Source of the DNA: Sphingomonas sp. JC676
GTDB taxonomy: Bacteria > Pseudomonadota > Alphaproteobacteria > Sphingomonadales > Sphingomonadaceae
Direction: 5' to 3'
Length of the DNA: 64,000 nt
Assembly: GCF_014489075.1 (NCBI RefSeq)
Contig: NZ_JACTGR010000001.1
Span: 868,001-932,000 of the forward strand
In this document: one piece after another, positions 10,393 through 20,778 of the stretch
How positions within the stretch are numbered: the stretch's first letter is position 1
How the letters are laid out: the number at the start of each line of letters is the position of its first letter
Notes under the pieces: generated by a model
Database searches by the model: none
Seen by the model: the letters and a program-made list of their open reading frames with translations, nothing else
What the model was told of the DNA's origin: nothing
Program-made: the position numbers and the translations under genes

Positions 10393-12392
10393 TGCCCAAA
10401 CTCAAAGTAGACGGAATCGAAGTGGAGGTGCCCGCGGGCGCCACGGTACTCCAGGCCTGCGAGGCCGCGGGGAAGGAGATTCCGCGCTTCTGTTATCACG
10501 AACGCCTGTCGATCGCCGGCAATTGCCGCATGTGCCTGGTCGAGGTGAAGCCGGGGCCGCCCAAGCCGCAGGCGAGCTGCGCGCTGCCCGCCGCCGACAA
10601 CCAGGAAATCCGCACCGACAGCCAGATGGTGAAGGCCGCGCGCGAAGGCGTGATGGAATTCCTGCTGATCAACCACCCGCTCGACTGCCCGATCTGCGAC
10701 CAGGGTGGCGAATGCGACCTGCAGGACCAGAGCCTGGCTTATGGTCGCGGGCACAGCCGCTACACCGAGAACAAGCGGGCTGTGACCGAGAAATATATGG
10801 GGCCGATCGTCAAGACGGTCATGACCCGCTGCATCCAGTGCACCCGCTGCGTCCGTTTCGGCGAGGAAGTGGCCGGTGTGGAGGATATCGGCGCGATCTA
10901 TCGCGGCGAGGACATGCAGATCACGACCTATCTCGAAAAGGCTTTCAAGAGCGAGCTTTCGGGCAATGTCGTCGATCTCTGCCCGGTCGGCGCGCTCACC
11001 CACAAGCCGGTGGCATTCGAATACCGCCCCTGGGAGCTCAAGCGGAACCTGTCGATCGACGTGATGGATGCGGTCGGCACCAATATCCGCCTCGATGCGC
11101 GCGGCCGCCAGGTGATGCGCGTGCTTCCGCGGATCAACGAAGACGTCAACGAGGAATGGGCGCACGACAAGACGCGCTACCATGTCGACGGCCTGGTGCG
11201 CCGGCGGCTCGATCGCCCGTTCATCCGCAAGGGCGGCAAATTGGTCGAGGCGAGCTGGGACGAGGCGTTCGACGCGATCGCCGCGGTCAAGGCCGGCTCG
11301 AGCGTCGCGGCGATCGCCGGCGACCTGCTCGATTGCGAGACGATGTACGCCGCCAAGGCGCTGGTGAAGTCGCTCGGCTCGAACCTGCTCGAAGGCCGCC
11401 AGACCGGCATGGCCTATGACGTGACCAACCTGGGCGCGGTGGCGTTCAACACCACGATCGCCGAAATCGAGAATGCCGACGCGATCCTTCTGTTGGGTTC
11501 GAACCTGCGCTGGGAAGCACCGCTGGTGAATACGCGCGTGCGCAAGGCGATCAAGAAGGGCGCCAAGGTCTTCGGCATCGGCCCCGAGGTCGACCTGACC
11601 TACAAGCTCGAATGGCTGGGCAATGACCTGGCGCTGCTGGGCAAGCTGCCGGACGCGGCGGCCGAGGCGTTCGCCAAGGCCGAGCGCCCGGTCGTGATCG
11701 TCGGGCCCGGCGCGCTCAAGGACGGGCATGGCCCGGCGCTGGCGCTCGCCAAGTCACTGAATGCGGTCAAGCAGGGCTGGAACGGTTTCAACGTCGTCCA
11801 CACCGCCGCGGCGCGGATGGGCGGGCTGATGCTCGGCTACGCGCAGAAGGGCGGCATCGCCGATGTGGTTGCCGCGGCGCCGAAGCTGGCTTTCTTCCTC
11901 GGCGCCGACGAAGTGGATTTCTCGAAGTTCGACAAGAGCTTCAAGGTCTATATCGGCCATCATGGCGACAAGGGGGCACACCATGCCGACGTCGTCCTGC
12001 CTGGCGCGACCTATGCCGAGAAGCCGGGCACCTATGTGAACCTCGAGGGCCGGGTGCAGCGCGCCGACCGCGCGGTGTTCGCCCCCGGCGACGCGCGCGA
12101 GGACTGGACGATCCTGCGCGCGCTGTCGGAGAAGCTCGGCCACACGCTGCCGTTCGACAATTTCGACGAGCTGCGCGCGGCGATGGCCAATGAAGTGCCG
12201 GCTTTGGGCGAGGAAGGCCTAGTCCGCTACGAGTGGGCGCCGCCGGCGCTTGCCGCGTCCGCATCGGGCCCGGTCGGCCATCCGATCGCCGATTTCTACC
12301 TCACCAACGCCATCTGCCGCGCGTCGCCGACGATGCAGCGCTGCTCGGCCGAACTGGTCCATGGCGAAGATTTCGCGGAGGCAGCGGAATGA
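10392..12392 (+). CDS. nuoG: NADH-quinone oxidoreductase subunit G
   Basis: A 666-residue iron-sulfur subunit. The N-terminal ferredoxin-like domain has Cys34, Cys45, Cys48, Cys63 (N1b). Next comes His95, Cys99, Cys102, Cys108 (N5), then Cys147, Cys150, Cys153 and Cys197 (N4). The remaining ~430 residues are the molybdopterin-oxidoreductase-like domain, which in complex I has lost its cofactor. ATG 10392 follows TAATG overlap with the secreted-protein gene. It ends EAAE, with the stop overlapping nuoH. Confidence 0.97.
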   Translation: MPKLKVDGIEVEVPAGATVLQACEAAGKEIPRFCYHERLSIAGNCRMCLVEVKPGPPKPQASCALPAADNQEIRTDSQMVKAAREGVMEFLLINHPLDCPICDQGGECDLQDQSLAYGRGHSRYTENKRAVTEKYMGPIVKTVMTRCIQCTRCVRFGEEVAGVEDIGAIYRGEDMQITTYLEKAFKSELSGNVVDLCPVGALTHKPVAFEYRPWELKRNLSIDVMDAVGTNIRLDARGRQVMRVLPRINEDVNEEWAHDKTRYHVDGLVRRRLDRPFIRKGGKLVEASWDEAFDAIAAVKAGSSVAAIAGDLLDCETMYAAKALVKSLGSNLLEGRQTGMAYDVTNLGAVAFNTTIAEIENADAILLLGSNLRWEAPLVNTRVRKAIKKGAKVFGIGPEVDLTYKLEWLGNDLALLGKLPDAAAEAFAKAERPVVIVGPGALKDGHGPALALAKSLNAVKQGWNGFNVVHTAAARMGGLMLGYAQKGGIADVVAAAPKLAFFLGADEVDFSKFDKSFKVYIGHHGDKGAHHADVVLPGATYAEKPGTYVNLEGRVQRADRAVFAPGDAREDWTILRALSEKLGHTLPFDNFDELRAAMANEVPALGEEGLVRYEWAPPALAASASGPVGHPIADFYLTNAICRASPTMQRCSAELVHGEDFAEAAE

Positions 12393-13444
12393 CCTCCTGG
12401 TTCACCTATCTCGGCCTGCCGTTCGGCTGGGCGTGGTTCATCGCCACGATCATCGATATCCTCGTGATCGCGCTGCCGCTGATGCTGGCGGTGGCGATGA
12501 TCATCTATGCCGATCGCAAGATCTGGGCGGCGATGGCGCTGCGCCGCGGCCCCAACGTGGTCGGCCCGCTCGGGTTGCTGCAGAGCTTTGCGGACGGCCT
12601 GAAGGTCTTCCTGCAGGAGACGATCATCCCGTCGAGCGCGAACAAGACCCTGTTCCTGATCGCGCCGATCATCACCTTCACGGTCGCGCAGATCGTGTGG
12701 GCGGTGATTCCGTTCCAGGCGGGTGTGGCGCTGTCCAACATCAATGTCGGCCTGCTCTACGTGCTCGCGGCATCGTCGCTCGGCGTCTACGGCATCATCC
12801 TGGCCGGCTGGTCTTCCAACTCGAAATACCCGTTCTATTCGGCGATCCGCGCCGCGGCGCAGATGGTGAGCTACGAAGTCTCGATCGGCTTCGTGCTGAT
12901 CGCGGTGGTGCTGTGGGCCGGCACCTTCAACCTGGGCGGCATCGTCGAGGCGCAGAAGGCGATCTATCCGTTCCTCCCGATCAACGGCTTCGGCTTCAAC
13001 GTGCTGCTCTTCCCGATGGCGGTGGTGTTCTTCATCTCGTCGCTCGCCGAGACGCAGCGCGCGCCGTTCGACCTGGCCGAGGCCGAGAGCGAGCTCGTCG
13101 CGGGCTACCAGACCGAATATTCGTCGATGGCGTTCGCGCTCTACTGGCTGGGCGAATATGCGAACGTGCTGCTGATGTGCACGCTCAACGCGACGCTCTT
13201 CTGGGGCGGCTATCTGCCGCCGTTCGACTGGGCGCCGCTCTATCTGGTGCCGGGCATCCTCTGGCTGTTCGCCAAGATCCTGTTCTTCTTCTTCGTGTTC
13301 AGCTGGGTGAAGGCGACCGTCCCGCGCTATCGCTACGACCAGCTGATGCGCCTGGGCTGGAAGATATTCCTGCCGCTTTCGCTGTTCTTCGTGTTCCTCG
13401 TTTCCGGGTTCCTGATGTTTACCCGGGTGGGATTGTCCGCATGA
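12389..13444 (+). CDS. nuoH: NADH-quinone oxidoreductase subunit H
   Basis: A 351-residue membrane subunit with eight or so helices that links the peripheral arm to the proton-pumping arm and lines the quinone tunnel. Family motifs: [20 protein letters not shown] near residue 40 and the acidic loop [20 protein letters not shown] near 220. ATG 12389 overlaps the end of nuoG; the stop overlaps nuoI (ATGA). Only the downstream ATG gives the family start MTSWFTYLG. Confidence 0.97.
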   Translation: MTSWFTYLGLPFGWAWFIATIIDILVIALPLMLAVAMIIYADRKIWAAMALRRGPNVVGPLGLLQSFADGLKVFLQETIIPSSANKTLFLIAPIITFTVAQIVWAVIPFQAGVALSNINVGLLYVLAASSLGVYGIILAGWSSNSKYPFYSAIRAAAQMVSYEVSIGFVLIAVVLWAGTFNLGGIVEAQKAIYPFLPINGFGFNVLLFPMAVVFFISSLAETQRAPFDLAEAESELVAGYQTEYSSMAFALYWLGEYANVLLMCTLNATLFWGGYLPPFDWAPLYLVPGILWLFAKILFFFFVFSWVKATVPRYRYDQLMRLGWKIFLPLSLFFVFLVSGFLMFTRVGLSA

Positions 13445-13926
13445 CCGTCGCCCAGATCATCCGATCCTACACCTTGTGGGAGTTCCTCAAGGCGCACTGG
13501 CTGACCTTGCGGTATTTCTTCAAGGCCAAGGCGACGATCAACTATCCGTACGAGAAGAACCCGATCTCGCCCCGCTTCCGCGGCGAGCATGCGCTGCGCC
13601 GCTATCCCAATGGCGAGGAGCGCTGCATCGCGTGCAAGCTGTGCGAGGCGGTGTGCCCGGCGCTGGCGATCACGATCGAGGCCGAGCCGCGCGAGGACGG
13701 CAGCCGCCGCACCACGCGCTACGACATCGACATGACCAAGTGCATCTATTGCGGGCTGTGCCAGGAGGCGTGCCCGGTGGACGCGATCGTCGAGGGGCCG
13801 AACTTCGAATTCTCGACCGAGAGCCGCGAGGAGCTGATCTACGACAAGGACAAGCTGCTCGCCAATGGCGATCGCTGGGAGCGCGCGATCGCCGCGAACC
13901 TTGCCGCCGATGCACCGTACCGTTAA
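13441..13926 (+). CDS. nuoI: NADH-quinone oxidoreductase subunit I
   Basis: A 161-residue 2x[4Fe-4S] ferredoxin-type subunit (clusters N6a and N6b) that carries electrons towards NuoB. The two motifs are complete: Cys62, Cys65, Cys68, Cys72 (CIACKLC-AVCP) and Cys101, Cys104, Cys107, Cys111 (CIYCGLC-EACP). An amphipathic N-terminal helix anchors it to the membrane arm. It is followed by 135 bases without a gene, the largest gap in the operon, holding a REP pair. Confidence 0.97.
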   Translation: MTVAQIIRSYTLWEFLKAHWLTLRYFFKAKATINYPYEKNPISPRFRGEHALRRYPNGEERCIACKLCEAVCPALAITIEAEPREDGSRRTTRYDIDMTKCIYCGLCQEACPVDAIVEGPNFEFSTESREELIYDKDKLLANGDRWERAIAANLAADAPYR

Positions 13927-13967
13927 GCGCGCGCCAACAGTGGGACGCATGATGATTCACGCTCTGA

Positions 13968-14051
13968 CCGTCACCCCGGCGAAAGCCGGGGCCCAGGGTC
14001 ACACAGGACACGGTTCGCGGCTCTGGATCCCGGCTTTCGCCGGGATGACGG
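13968..14051. repeat. Bipartite REP-like repeat (family 2) between nuoI and nuoJ
   Basis: Two inverted units of the same family as 967-1049: left CCGTCACCCCGGCGAAAGCC, right GGCTTTCGCCGGGATGACGG, with about 35 bases between them. Each arm folds on itself, and the pair can form a longer stem. It ends 10 bases before the nuoJ start codon, inside the nuo transcript, so it may affect mRNA processing or nuoJ translation. No T-run follows, so it is not an obvious terminator. Confidence 0.8.
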
Positions 14052-14061
14052 AGGCTGTGCG

Positions 14062-14673
14062 ATGATCCAGCTTCTCGCCTTTTATCTGTTCGCCGTCGTC
14101 GTGATCGCCTCCGGGGCGATGACGATCCTGTCGCGCAATCCGGTGCATTCGGTGCTCTGGCTCATCCTGGCGTTCTTCAACGCCGCGGGGCTGATGGTGC
14201 TCGCCGGCGCCGAGTTCATCGCGATGCTGCTGGTGATCGTCTATGTCGGCGCGGTCGCGGTGCTCTTCCTGTTCGTCGTGATGATGCTCAACATCGATTT
14301 CGCCGAGCTGCGCGCGGGCATCATGCACTATGCCGCGGTGGGTGTGTTGCTGGCGATCGCCTTGATCGCCGAGATCATCGTCGCGGTGAAGGCGTGGAGC
14401 GCCGGCGGGCTGCAGCTTGCCCGCCGCGCGGCGCCGATCGACGCGGCGGTGCCCAATATCGAGGCGGTCGGGCACCTGCTCTACACGCGCTATTTGTTCG
14501 TGTTCGAAGGCGCGGGGCTGGTGCTGCTGGTGGCGATGATCGGCGCGATCGTGCTCACCTATCGCAAGCGCAGCGACCTGCGCCCGCAGAACGTCTCGCG
14601 CCAGATCAATCGCCGCTCGAAGGATGCGACCCGCAACATGAATCCGCCGGTTGGGCAGGGGGTGGAGCTGTGA
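14062..14673 (+). CDS. nuoJ: NADH-quinone oxidoreductase subunit J
   Basis: A 203-residue membrane subunit with five predicted helices, e.g. [20 protein letters not shown] and [20 protein letters not shown]. The latter includes the helix whose pi-bulge and conserved Gly/Tyr ([10 protein letters not shown]) are linked to coupling. A basic tail ([20 protein letters not shown]) follows. It starts after the REP pair with little room for a standard ribosome binding site, and its stop overlaps the GTG of nuoK. Confidence 0.94.
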   Translation: MIQLLAFYLFAVVVIASGAMTILSRNPVHSVLWLILAFFNAAGLMVLAGAEFIAMLLVIVYVGAVAVLFLFVVMMLNIDFAELRAGIMHYAAVGVLLAIALIAEIIVAVKAWSAGGLQLARRAAPIDAAVPNIEAVGHLLYTRYLFVFEGAGLVLLVAMIGAIVLTYRKRSDLRPQNVSRQINRRSKDATRNMNPPVGQGVEL

Positions 14674-14975
14674 TCTCCATAACCCATTATCTCGTCGTCT
14701 CTGCGATCCTGTTCACGCTGGGGGTGCTGGGCATCTTCATGAACCGCAAGAACCTGATCATCATCCTGATGGCGATCGAGCTGATCCTGCTCGCGGTGAA
14801 CCTCAACCTGGTGGCGTTCTCGAACTTCCTCGGCGATCTGGTGGGCCAGGTCTTCGCGATGTTCGTGCTGACCGTCGCCGCCGGCGAGGCCGCGATCGGG
14901 CTCGCCATTCTCGTAATCTACTTCCGTAGCCGGGGCACAATCTCGGTCGACGACGTCAATCGGATGAAGGGCTGA
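14670..14975 (+). CDS. nuoK: NADH-quinone oxidoreductase subunit K
   Basis: A 101-residue three-helix subunit of the MrpC type. The buried glutamates needed for proton transfer are visible in [13 protein letters not shown] and [17 protein letters not shown] 14670 (GTGA overlap with nuoJ) gives the family-typical length. The stop overlaps the ATG of nuoL. Confidence 0.96.
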   Translation: MISITHYLVVSAILFTLGVLGIFMNRKNLIIILMAIELILLAVNLNLVAFSNFLGDLVGQVFAMFVLTVAAGEAAIGLAILVIYFRSRGTISVDDVNRMKG

Positions 14976-17032
14976 TGTCGGCGATTCATTTCATCGTATT
15001 TCTGCCGCTGTTAGCGGCGGTGGTAGCGGGCTTCTCGAACAAGGCGTTTGGCAGCCTGATGCCCAAGGCGGTGACGACTTTGTCGCTGTTCGCGGCGTGC
15101 GCGCTCTCCTGGCCGATCTTCCTGTCCTACATGGCGGGAACGGCGGAGCCGAGCGTGGCGCCGGTGTTCACCTGGTTCACCAGCGGTGACATGCACGTCG
15201 AATGGGCGCTGCGCGTCGATGCGCTGACCGCGGTGATGCTGGTGGTGGTCACCAGCGTCTCGGCGCTCGTCCACCTCTATAGCTGGGGCTATATGGACGA
15301 CGACGCGGACCAGCCGCGCTTCTTCGCCTATCTCTCGCTCTTCACCTTCGCGATGCTGATGCTCGTGACGGCCGACAACCTGGTCCAGATGTTCTTCGGC
15401 TGGGAAGGCGTGGGCCTGGCGTCCTATCTGCTGATCGGCTTCTGGTTCAAGAAGCCCAGCGCCAATGCCGCCGCGATCAAGGCGTTCGTGGTGAACCGCG
15501 TCGGCGACTTCGGCTTCATGCTCGGCATGTTCGGCACCTTCCTGGTGTTCGGCACGATCTCGATCCCCGAGATCCTGGCGGCCGCGCCGCACATGGCCGG
15601 ATCGACGATCGGCTTTCTCGGCCACCGCTTCGACACGATGACGGTGCTCTGCCTGCTGCTGTTCGTCGGCGCGATGGGCAAGTCGGCGCAGCTCGGGCTC
15701 CACACCTGGTTGCCGGACGCGATGGAAGGCCCGACTCCGGTCTCCGCGCTGATCCATGCGGCGACGATGGTCACCGCGGGCGTGTTCATGGTCTGCCGCA
15801 TGTCGCCGATGTTCAACATGAGCCCGGTGGCGATGGGCGTGGTCACCTTTGTTGGGGCCGCGACCTGCCTGTTCGCCGCGACCGTCGGCACGGTGCAGAC
15901 CGATATCAAGCGCGTGATCGCCTATTCGACCTGCTCGCAGCTCGGTTACATGTTCTTCGCGGCGGGCGTCGGCGCCTATGGCGCGGCGATGTTCCATTTG
16001 TTCACGCACGCCTTCTTCAAGGCGTTGCTGTTCCTTGGCGCGGGCTCGGTGATCCACGCGATGCACCACGAGCAGGACATGCGTTATTATGGCGGCCTGC
16101 GTAAGCACATCCCGATCACCTTCTGGACGATGCTGGCGGGCACGCTCGCAATCACCGGCGTGGGACTGCCGGCCGTGTTCGGCAATCCGCTGGCGTTCGG
16201 TTTCGCGGGCTTCCATTCGAAGGACGCCATCATCGAGGCAAGCTGGGCCGCGGGCGTGCCGAGCGCCTTCTGGATCGGTGTGTTCGTAGCGCTGCTGACG
16301 AGCTTCTATTCCTGGCGCGTCGTGTTCCTGACTTTCTACGGCAAGCCGCGCTGGGCCGCTTCGGAAAATATCCAGCATGCACTCCACGACGCGCATGACC
16401 ATCACGACGATCACGCGGCGGGAGATGCCGGCCATAGCGCGCACGACCATGGGCCCGCGACGGGAACCGGTGGCTATCATCCGCATGAAAGCCCCTGGTC
16501 GATGCTGGTGCCGCTGCTGCTGCTGTCGGTCGGTGCGATCTTCGCGGGCTTCTTCTTCCACGGCTTCTTCATCGAGCCGGAAGCGGGCGAGAAGTTCTGG
16601 AAGGGCAGCGTCGCCTTCAACGAGCATCTGATGCACAACATGCATCTCGTGCCGCTGTGGGTGAAGCTGTCGGCGACGGTGGCGATGCTCAGCGGGCTGC
16701 TGATCGGCTGGCTGGCCTATATCCGCTATCCGGAATTCCCGGCCAAGTTCGCCGACGCATTCCGTCCGGTCTACGTCTTCCTGCTCAACAAATGGTATTT
16801 CGACGAGCTGTACAACTTCCTGTTCGTCCGTCCGGCGTTCGCCATCGGCCGGTTCTTCTGGAAGCGCGGCGACGAGAAGACCATCGATCGCTTCGGCCCC
16901 AATGGCGCGGCGCGGCTTGTCCAGATCGGCAGCGCGGGCGCGGTCAGGCTTCAATCGGGATATCTCTATACCTATGCCTTCGTCATGCTGATCGGGCTCA
17001 CCGCCGCGCTCACCTGGGTCATCACGAGGTAA
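14975..17032 (+). CDS. nuoL: NADH-quinone oxidoreductase subunit L, with His-rich loop
   Basis: A 685-residue antiporter-like proton-pumping subunit at the distal end of the membrane arm. Key segments are visible: [39 protein letters not shown], and the C-terminal lateral-helix region. An unusual feature is a histidine-rich hydrophilic loop, about residues 468-506, with [10 protein letters not shown] and later HSAHDHG and HPHES. It lies after the proton channel core and could bind metal. Start by overlap with nuoK. Confidence 0.96.
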   Translation: MSAIHFIVFLPLLAAVVAGFSNKAFGSLMPKAVTTLSLFAACALSWPIFLSYMAGTAEPSVAPVFTWFTSGDMHVEWALRVDALTAVMLVVVTSVSALVHLYSWGYMDDDADQPRFFAYLSLFTFAMLMLVTADNLVQMFFGWEGVGLASYLLIGFWFKKPSANAAAIKAFVVNRVGDFGFMLGMFGTFLVFGTISIPEILAAAPHMAGSTIGFLGHRFDTMTVLCLLLFVGAMGKSAQLGLHTWLPDAMEGPTPVSALIHAATMVTAGVFMVCRMSPMFNMSPVAMGVVTFVGAATCLFAATVGTVQTDIKRVIAYSTCSQLGYMFFAAGVGAYGAAMFHLFTHAFFKALLFLGAGSVIHAMHHEQDMRYYGGLRKHIPITFWTMLAGTLAITGVGLPAVFGNPLAFGFAGFHSKDAIIEASWAAGVPSAFWIGVFVALLTSFYSWRVVFLTFYGKPRWAASENIQHALHDAHDHHDDHAAGDAGHSAHDHGPATGTGGYHPHESPWSMLVPLLLLSVGAIFAGFFFHGFFIEPEAGEKFWKGSVAFNEHLMHNMHLVPLWVKLSATVAMLSGLLIGWLAYIRYPEFPAKFADAFRPVYVFLLNKWYFDELYNFLFVRPAFAIGRFFWKRGDEKTIDRFGPNGAARLVQIGSAGAVRLQSGYLYTYAFVMLIGLTAALTWVITR

Positions 17033-17039
17033 TGGCGCG

Positions 17040-18617
17040 ATGACCGGCTTCCCGATCCTTTCCGTCATGCTCGCCGTGCCTGCGGCCGCCGCGGTGCTGT
17101 GCCTATTCTCGAGCGCGCAAAACGCCCGCTGGATCGCGCTCGCCGCGACCCTGGTGGACTTCGCGCTCGGCGTCTGGCTGTGGGGCAGTTTCCAGACCGG
17201 CGCCGGCGCGCCGCAATGGCAGTTCGTCGAGAACGTCCTGATCTTCGGCAAGCCCGGCGGCGTGACGCTATCCTGGGCGCTGGGCATCGACGGCTTTGCG
17301 CTGATGCTGATCATGCTCTCGGTCTTCCTGATGCCGATCTGCATCGGCGCCAGCTGGAAGGCGATCCAGACGCGCGTGCCCGAATATATGGCGGCGTTCC
17401 TCGCCACCGAACTGCTGATGGTCGGTACCTTCGCGGCACAGGACCTGTTCCTGTTCTACATCTTCTTCGAAGGTGGCCTGATCCCGATGTTCCTGATCAT
17501 CGGCATCTGGGGCGGCGCCAACCGCATCTACGCGTCGTACAAATTCTTCCTCTACACGCTGCTCGGCAGCCTCGTGATGCTGATCGCCATGCTCTACATG
17601 GCGCTGACCGCGGGCACGTCGAGCATCCCGGCGCTGATGGCGTATGACTTCCCGGCGCATATCCAGACCTATTTGTGGCTGGCCTTCTTTTGCTCGTTCG
17701 CCGTCAAGATGCCGATGTGGCCGGTCCATACCTGGCTTCCCGATGCGCACGTGCAGGCGCCGACCGCCGGTTCGGTGATCCTGGCGGGCGTGCTGCTGAA
17801 GCTCGGCGGATACGGCTTTCTCCGCTTCTCGCTGCCGATGTTCCCCGAAGCCTCGGCGCAGTTGATCTGGCTGGTGTTCGGCCTGTCGGCGATCGCGGTG
17901 ATCTACACCTCGCTGGTGGCGCTGGTGCAGAGCGACATGAAGAAGCTGATCGCCTATTCCTCGGTCGCGCACATGGCGATCGTGACCTTCGGCCTGTTCA
18001 CCTTCAACCAGCAGGGCATCGAAGGCGCGATGCTGGTGATGCTGAGCCACGGCCTGGTCTCCGGCGCGCTCTTCCTTTGCGTCGGCGTGATCTATGACCG
18101 GCTGCACACCCGCGAAATCGACCGGTATGGCGGGCTGGCGATCAACATGCCGCGCTATGCCGCGCTGTTCCTGTTCTTCACCATGGCCTCGATCGGGCTG
18201 CCCGGGACCAGTGGCTTTGTCGGCGAGTTCCTGTCGCTGACCGGCACCTACAAGGTCTCGACGCTCTTCGCGCTGCTCGGCACGACCGGCATCATCCTGG
18301 GCGCCGCCTATATGCTCTATCTCTATCGCCGCGTGGCGTTCGGGGATCTGACCAAGGACGACGTCAAGGCGATGCCGGACCTCGAGGGCCGCGAGCTTTG
18401 GCTGCTGGCGCCGATCGCGGCGGTGGTGCTGTGGATGGGCGTCTATCCCGAGAGCTTCGTGAAGCCGATGCGTGCCGATGTCGTGCGGCTGGTCGATCGT
18501 GTGCACCGTGCCGCGCCCGCCGGTGACTCGCTGCCGACGCCCGGTAAACTTTGCCATCATGGCGAAGCTGCATGCCATGAGCCCGCCGAAGCCGTTGCGC
18601 ACGGGGGGGCGCACTGA
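17040..18617 (+). CDS. nuoM: NADH-quinone oxidoreductase subunit M
   Basis: A 525-residue antiporter-like proton-pumping subunit with about 14 helices. Conserved stretches are FFEGGLIPMFLIIGIWGG (with the functional Glu), KMPMWPVHTWLPDAHVQAPT and AYSSVAHM. The C terminus is odd: it ends LCHHGEAACHEPAEAVAHGG plus AH, a short Cys/His-rich tail. ATG 17040, seven bases after nuoL; stop overlaps nuoN. Confidence 0.96.
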   Translation: MTGFPILSVMLAVPAAAAVLCLFSSAQNARWIALAATLVDFALGVWLWGSFQTGAGAPQWQFVENVLIFGKPGGVTLSWALGIDGFALMLIMLSVFLMPICIGASWKAIQTRVPEYMAAFLATELLMVGTFAAQDLFLFYIFFEGGLIPMFLIIGIWGGANRIYASYKFFLYTLLGSLVMLIAMLYMALTAGTSSIPALMAYDFPAHIQTYLWLAFFCSFAVKMPMWPVHTWLPDAHVQAPTAGSVILAGVLLKLGGYGFLRFSLPMFPEASAQLIWLVFGLSAIAVIYTSLVALVQSDMKKLIAYSSVAHMAIVTFGLFTFNQQGIEGAMLVMLSHGLVSGALFLCVGVIYDRLHTREIDRYGGLAINMPRYAALFLFFTMASIGLPGTSGFVGEFLSLTGTYKVSTLFALLGTTGIILGAAYMLYLYRRVAFGDLTKDDVKAMPDLEGRELWLLAPIAAVVLWMGVYPESFVKPMRADVVRLVDRVHRAAPAGDSLPTPGKLCHHGEAACHEPAEAVAHGGAH

Positions 18618-20062
18618 TGAACTATTCGATGCAATTGCTGATGACGCTGCCGGAGGTAGTGCTGGGCCTGGGCGCCATCGTGCTGATGTTGGTCGCCGCA
18701 TGGGGCGGTCAGCAATCGGCCAAGCTGGTGAGCTGGGTTTCGATCGCGGTGCTGGCGGGCGCGGGGATCGCGCTGCTTGGGCCGTCGTCGACCGGCGGTG
18801 ACGCGTTTGGCGGGCTGTACAAGGCCGACATGTTCGCGGCGTTCGCCAAGGCGCTGATCTTCGGCGCCGCCGCGGTGGCGATCCTGATCGCGCCCAAATT
18901 CTTCGAGCGGACCTCGGGCGACGATCTGCGCCCCGAATATCCGGTGCTGATCCTGCTCGCCGTCTGCGGCATGGGCATGATGGTCTCGGCGGGCGACCTG
19001 CTGAGCCTCTATGTGGGTCTCGAGCTGCAGAGCCTTGCGGCCTATGTGCTCGCCAGCTTCATGCGGCGCGATACGCGCTCCGCCGAGGCGGGTCTGAAAT
19101 ATTTCGTACTGGGCGCCCTGGCATCGGGCATCCTGCTCTACGGCATCAGCCTGGTATACGGCTTCAGCGGCACCACCGATTTCGGCGGCATTGCCCAGGC
19201 CTATGCGGAGCCGCGCTCGATGGGGCTGCTGTTCGGCCTGGTGTTCGTGTTCGCGGGCCTCGCCTTCAAGATGAGCGCGGTGCCGTTCCACATGTGGACG
19301 CCCGACGTCTACGAAGGCGCGCCGACCCCGGTGACGGCGTTCTTCGCCTCGGCGCCCAAGGTCGCGGCGGTTGCGCTCGCGGTGCGCGTTGCGGTCGATG
19401 CGATGGGCCCGGCGATCCATGACTGGCGCCAGATCGTGATCTTCGCGGCGCTCGCCTCGATCATCTTCGGCGCGGTCGCGGCGATCGGGCAGAACAACAT
19501 CAAGCGGCTGCTCGCTTACTCCTCGATCAACAATGTCGGCTTCGCGCTGATCGGCCTCGCGGCCGGGGGCGAGAGCGGCGTGGCGAGCGTGATGTATTAC
19601 ATGGCGGTCTATATCGTCATGACGCTGGGCAGCTTCCTGGTCGTGCTGCAGATGCGCGGGCCGGACGGCGAGCCGATCGAGACGATCTCCAGCCTGTCGG
19701 GCATGTCGCGCACGCGGCCAGGCCTGGCGCTGGCACTGGCGATCTTCATGTTCAGCCTTGCCGGCATCCCGCCGCTGCTCGGTTTCTTCGCCAAGCTGCA
19801 GGTGTTCGTGGCGGCGGTGCATGCCGGGCTGTTCGCTTTCGCTGTGGTGGGCGCGACGGCATCGGCGATCGGCGCCTTTTATTATCTCAAGATCGTCAAG
19901 ACGATGTACTTCGACGAACCGGCGCCTGCCTTTACGGGCAAGACCGACCTGATCGAGGGCGGACTGATCGTCGTGGCGGCCCTGCTGATCTCGCCGGTCG
20001 GCTGGCTGGTGCTGCGTCCGCTCGAGCTCTGGACGACCCACGCGGCGCAGGCGCTGTTCTGA
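18617..20062 (+). CDS. nuoN: NADH-quinone oxidoreductase subunit N
   Basis: A 481-residue antiporter-like proton-pumping subunit. Family stretches: LSLYVGLELQSLAAYVLASF, KMSAVPFHMWTPDVYEGAPT and LLAYSSINNVGFALIG. Last gene of the complex I set; its TGA overlaps what appears to be the CTG start of birA, so birA and coaX probably extend the transcript. Confidence 0.97.
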   Translation: MNYSMQLLMTLPEVVLGLGAIVLMLVAAWGGQQSAKLVSWVSIAVLAGAGIALLGPSSTGGDAFGGLYKADMFAAFAKALIFGAAAVAILIAPKFFERTSGDDLRPEYPVLILLAVCGMGMMVSAGDLLSLYVGLELQSLAAYVLASFMRRDTRSAEAGLKYFVLGALASGILLYGISLVYGFSGTTDFGGIAQAYAEPRSMGLLFGLVFVFAGLAFKMSAVPFHMWTPDVYEGAPTPVTAFFASAPKVAAVALAVRVAVDAMGPAIHDWRQIVIFAALASIIFGAVAAIGQNNIKRLLAYSSINNVGFALIGLAAGGESGVASVMYYMAVYIVMTLGSFLVVLQMRGPDGEPIETISSLSGMSRTRPGLALALAIFMFSLAGIPPLLGFFAKLQVFVAAVHAGLFAFAVVGATASAIGAFYYLKIVKTMYFDEPAPAFTGKTDLIEGGLIVVAALLISPVGWLVLRPLELWTTHAAQALF

Positions 20063-20763
20063 CCGCTGTCATCCGGACCGTCGCCGAGACGGGATCGACC
20101 AATGCCGACATGGCCGAGCTTGCGCGCAGCGGCACGCCCGAGGGGGTGTGGCTGCGCGCCGAGCGGCAGAGCGCGGGCAAGGGCAGGCAGGGGCGGGCTT
20201 GGGATTCGCCCGCCGGCAATCTCTATGTCTCGACGCTGATCCGGCTGCGGCCGAGCGATCCGCCCGCGGCAACGCTGGCGCTGGTCGCGGCGGTGGCGCT
20301 GGAAGAGGCGGTGCGGACCTTCGGCGTTTCCGCGATGCTCAAATGGCCGAACGACCTGCTGGTCGAGGGCGCCAAGCTTTCGGGCATATTGCTCGAGCGC
20401 ACCGAGGATGCGGTCGTGATCGGGCTGGGGGTGAACCTGGCGCATTGCCCGGAGGGGCTGGACCGCGCGGCAACGAGCATGCGCGTCTATGGCCCGGCAC
20501 CCGATCCGGCGATATTCGCCGAGACGCTGGCCGAGAGCTTCGAGCGCTGGGTGGCGCGGTGGCGGGGCGAGGGGTTGGCCTCGGTACGCGAGCGCTGGCT
20601 TGTCCATGCACATCCGGCTGGGACGGCGCTCACCGCGCGCCTGGCGGACGGCAGTGCGGTCGACGGGCTGTTCGATGGCCTGACGAGCGAAGGCGCGCTC
20701 ATCCTGCGCTTGGCCGACGGCACCCGGCGTGTCATTCACGCGGGTGACGTGTTTCTGCTTTAG
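20059..20763 (+). CDS. birA: Biotin--[acetyl-CoA-carboxylase] ligase
   Basis: A ~234-residue biotin protein ligase without an N-terminal DNA-binding domain, so not a repressor. It activates biotin to biotinyl-AMP and transfers it to BCCP. Motifs: ETGSTNADM, GKGRQGRAWDSP (adenylate loop) and LKWPNDLLVEG. The conserved ETGSTN stretch lies upstream of the first ATG (20110), so translation must begin earlier. The only in-frame candidate after the nuoN stop region is CTG at 20059 (CTGA overlap), giving MTAVIRTVAETGSTN. The function call is firm, the start less so. Confidence 0.85.
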   Translation: MTAVIRTVAETGSTNADMAELARSGTPEGVWLRAERQSAGKGRQGRAWDSPAGNLYVSTLIRLRPSDPPAATLALVAAVALEEAVRTFGVSAMLKWPNDLLVEGAKLSGILLERTEDAVVIGLGVNLAHCPEGLDRAATSMRVYGPAPDPAIFAETLAESFERWVARWRGEGLASVRERWLVHAHPAGTALTARLADGSAVDGLFDGLTSEGALILRLADGTRRVIHAGDVFLL

Positions 20764-20778
20764 AATAGGAGAAGCCCG

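Noticed and set aside
15011-17407. A 798-residue minus-strand reading across nuoL and nuoM
   Set aside because: His/Arg-rich shadow of nuoL; nuoL itself has every family motif.
20110-20763. birA starting at the first ATG
   Set aside because: This would remove the conserved ETGSTN motif needed for biotin ligase activity.
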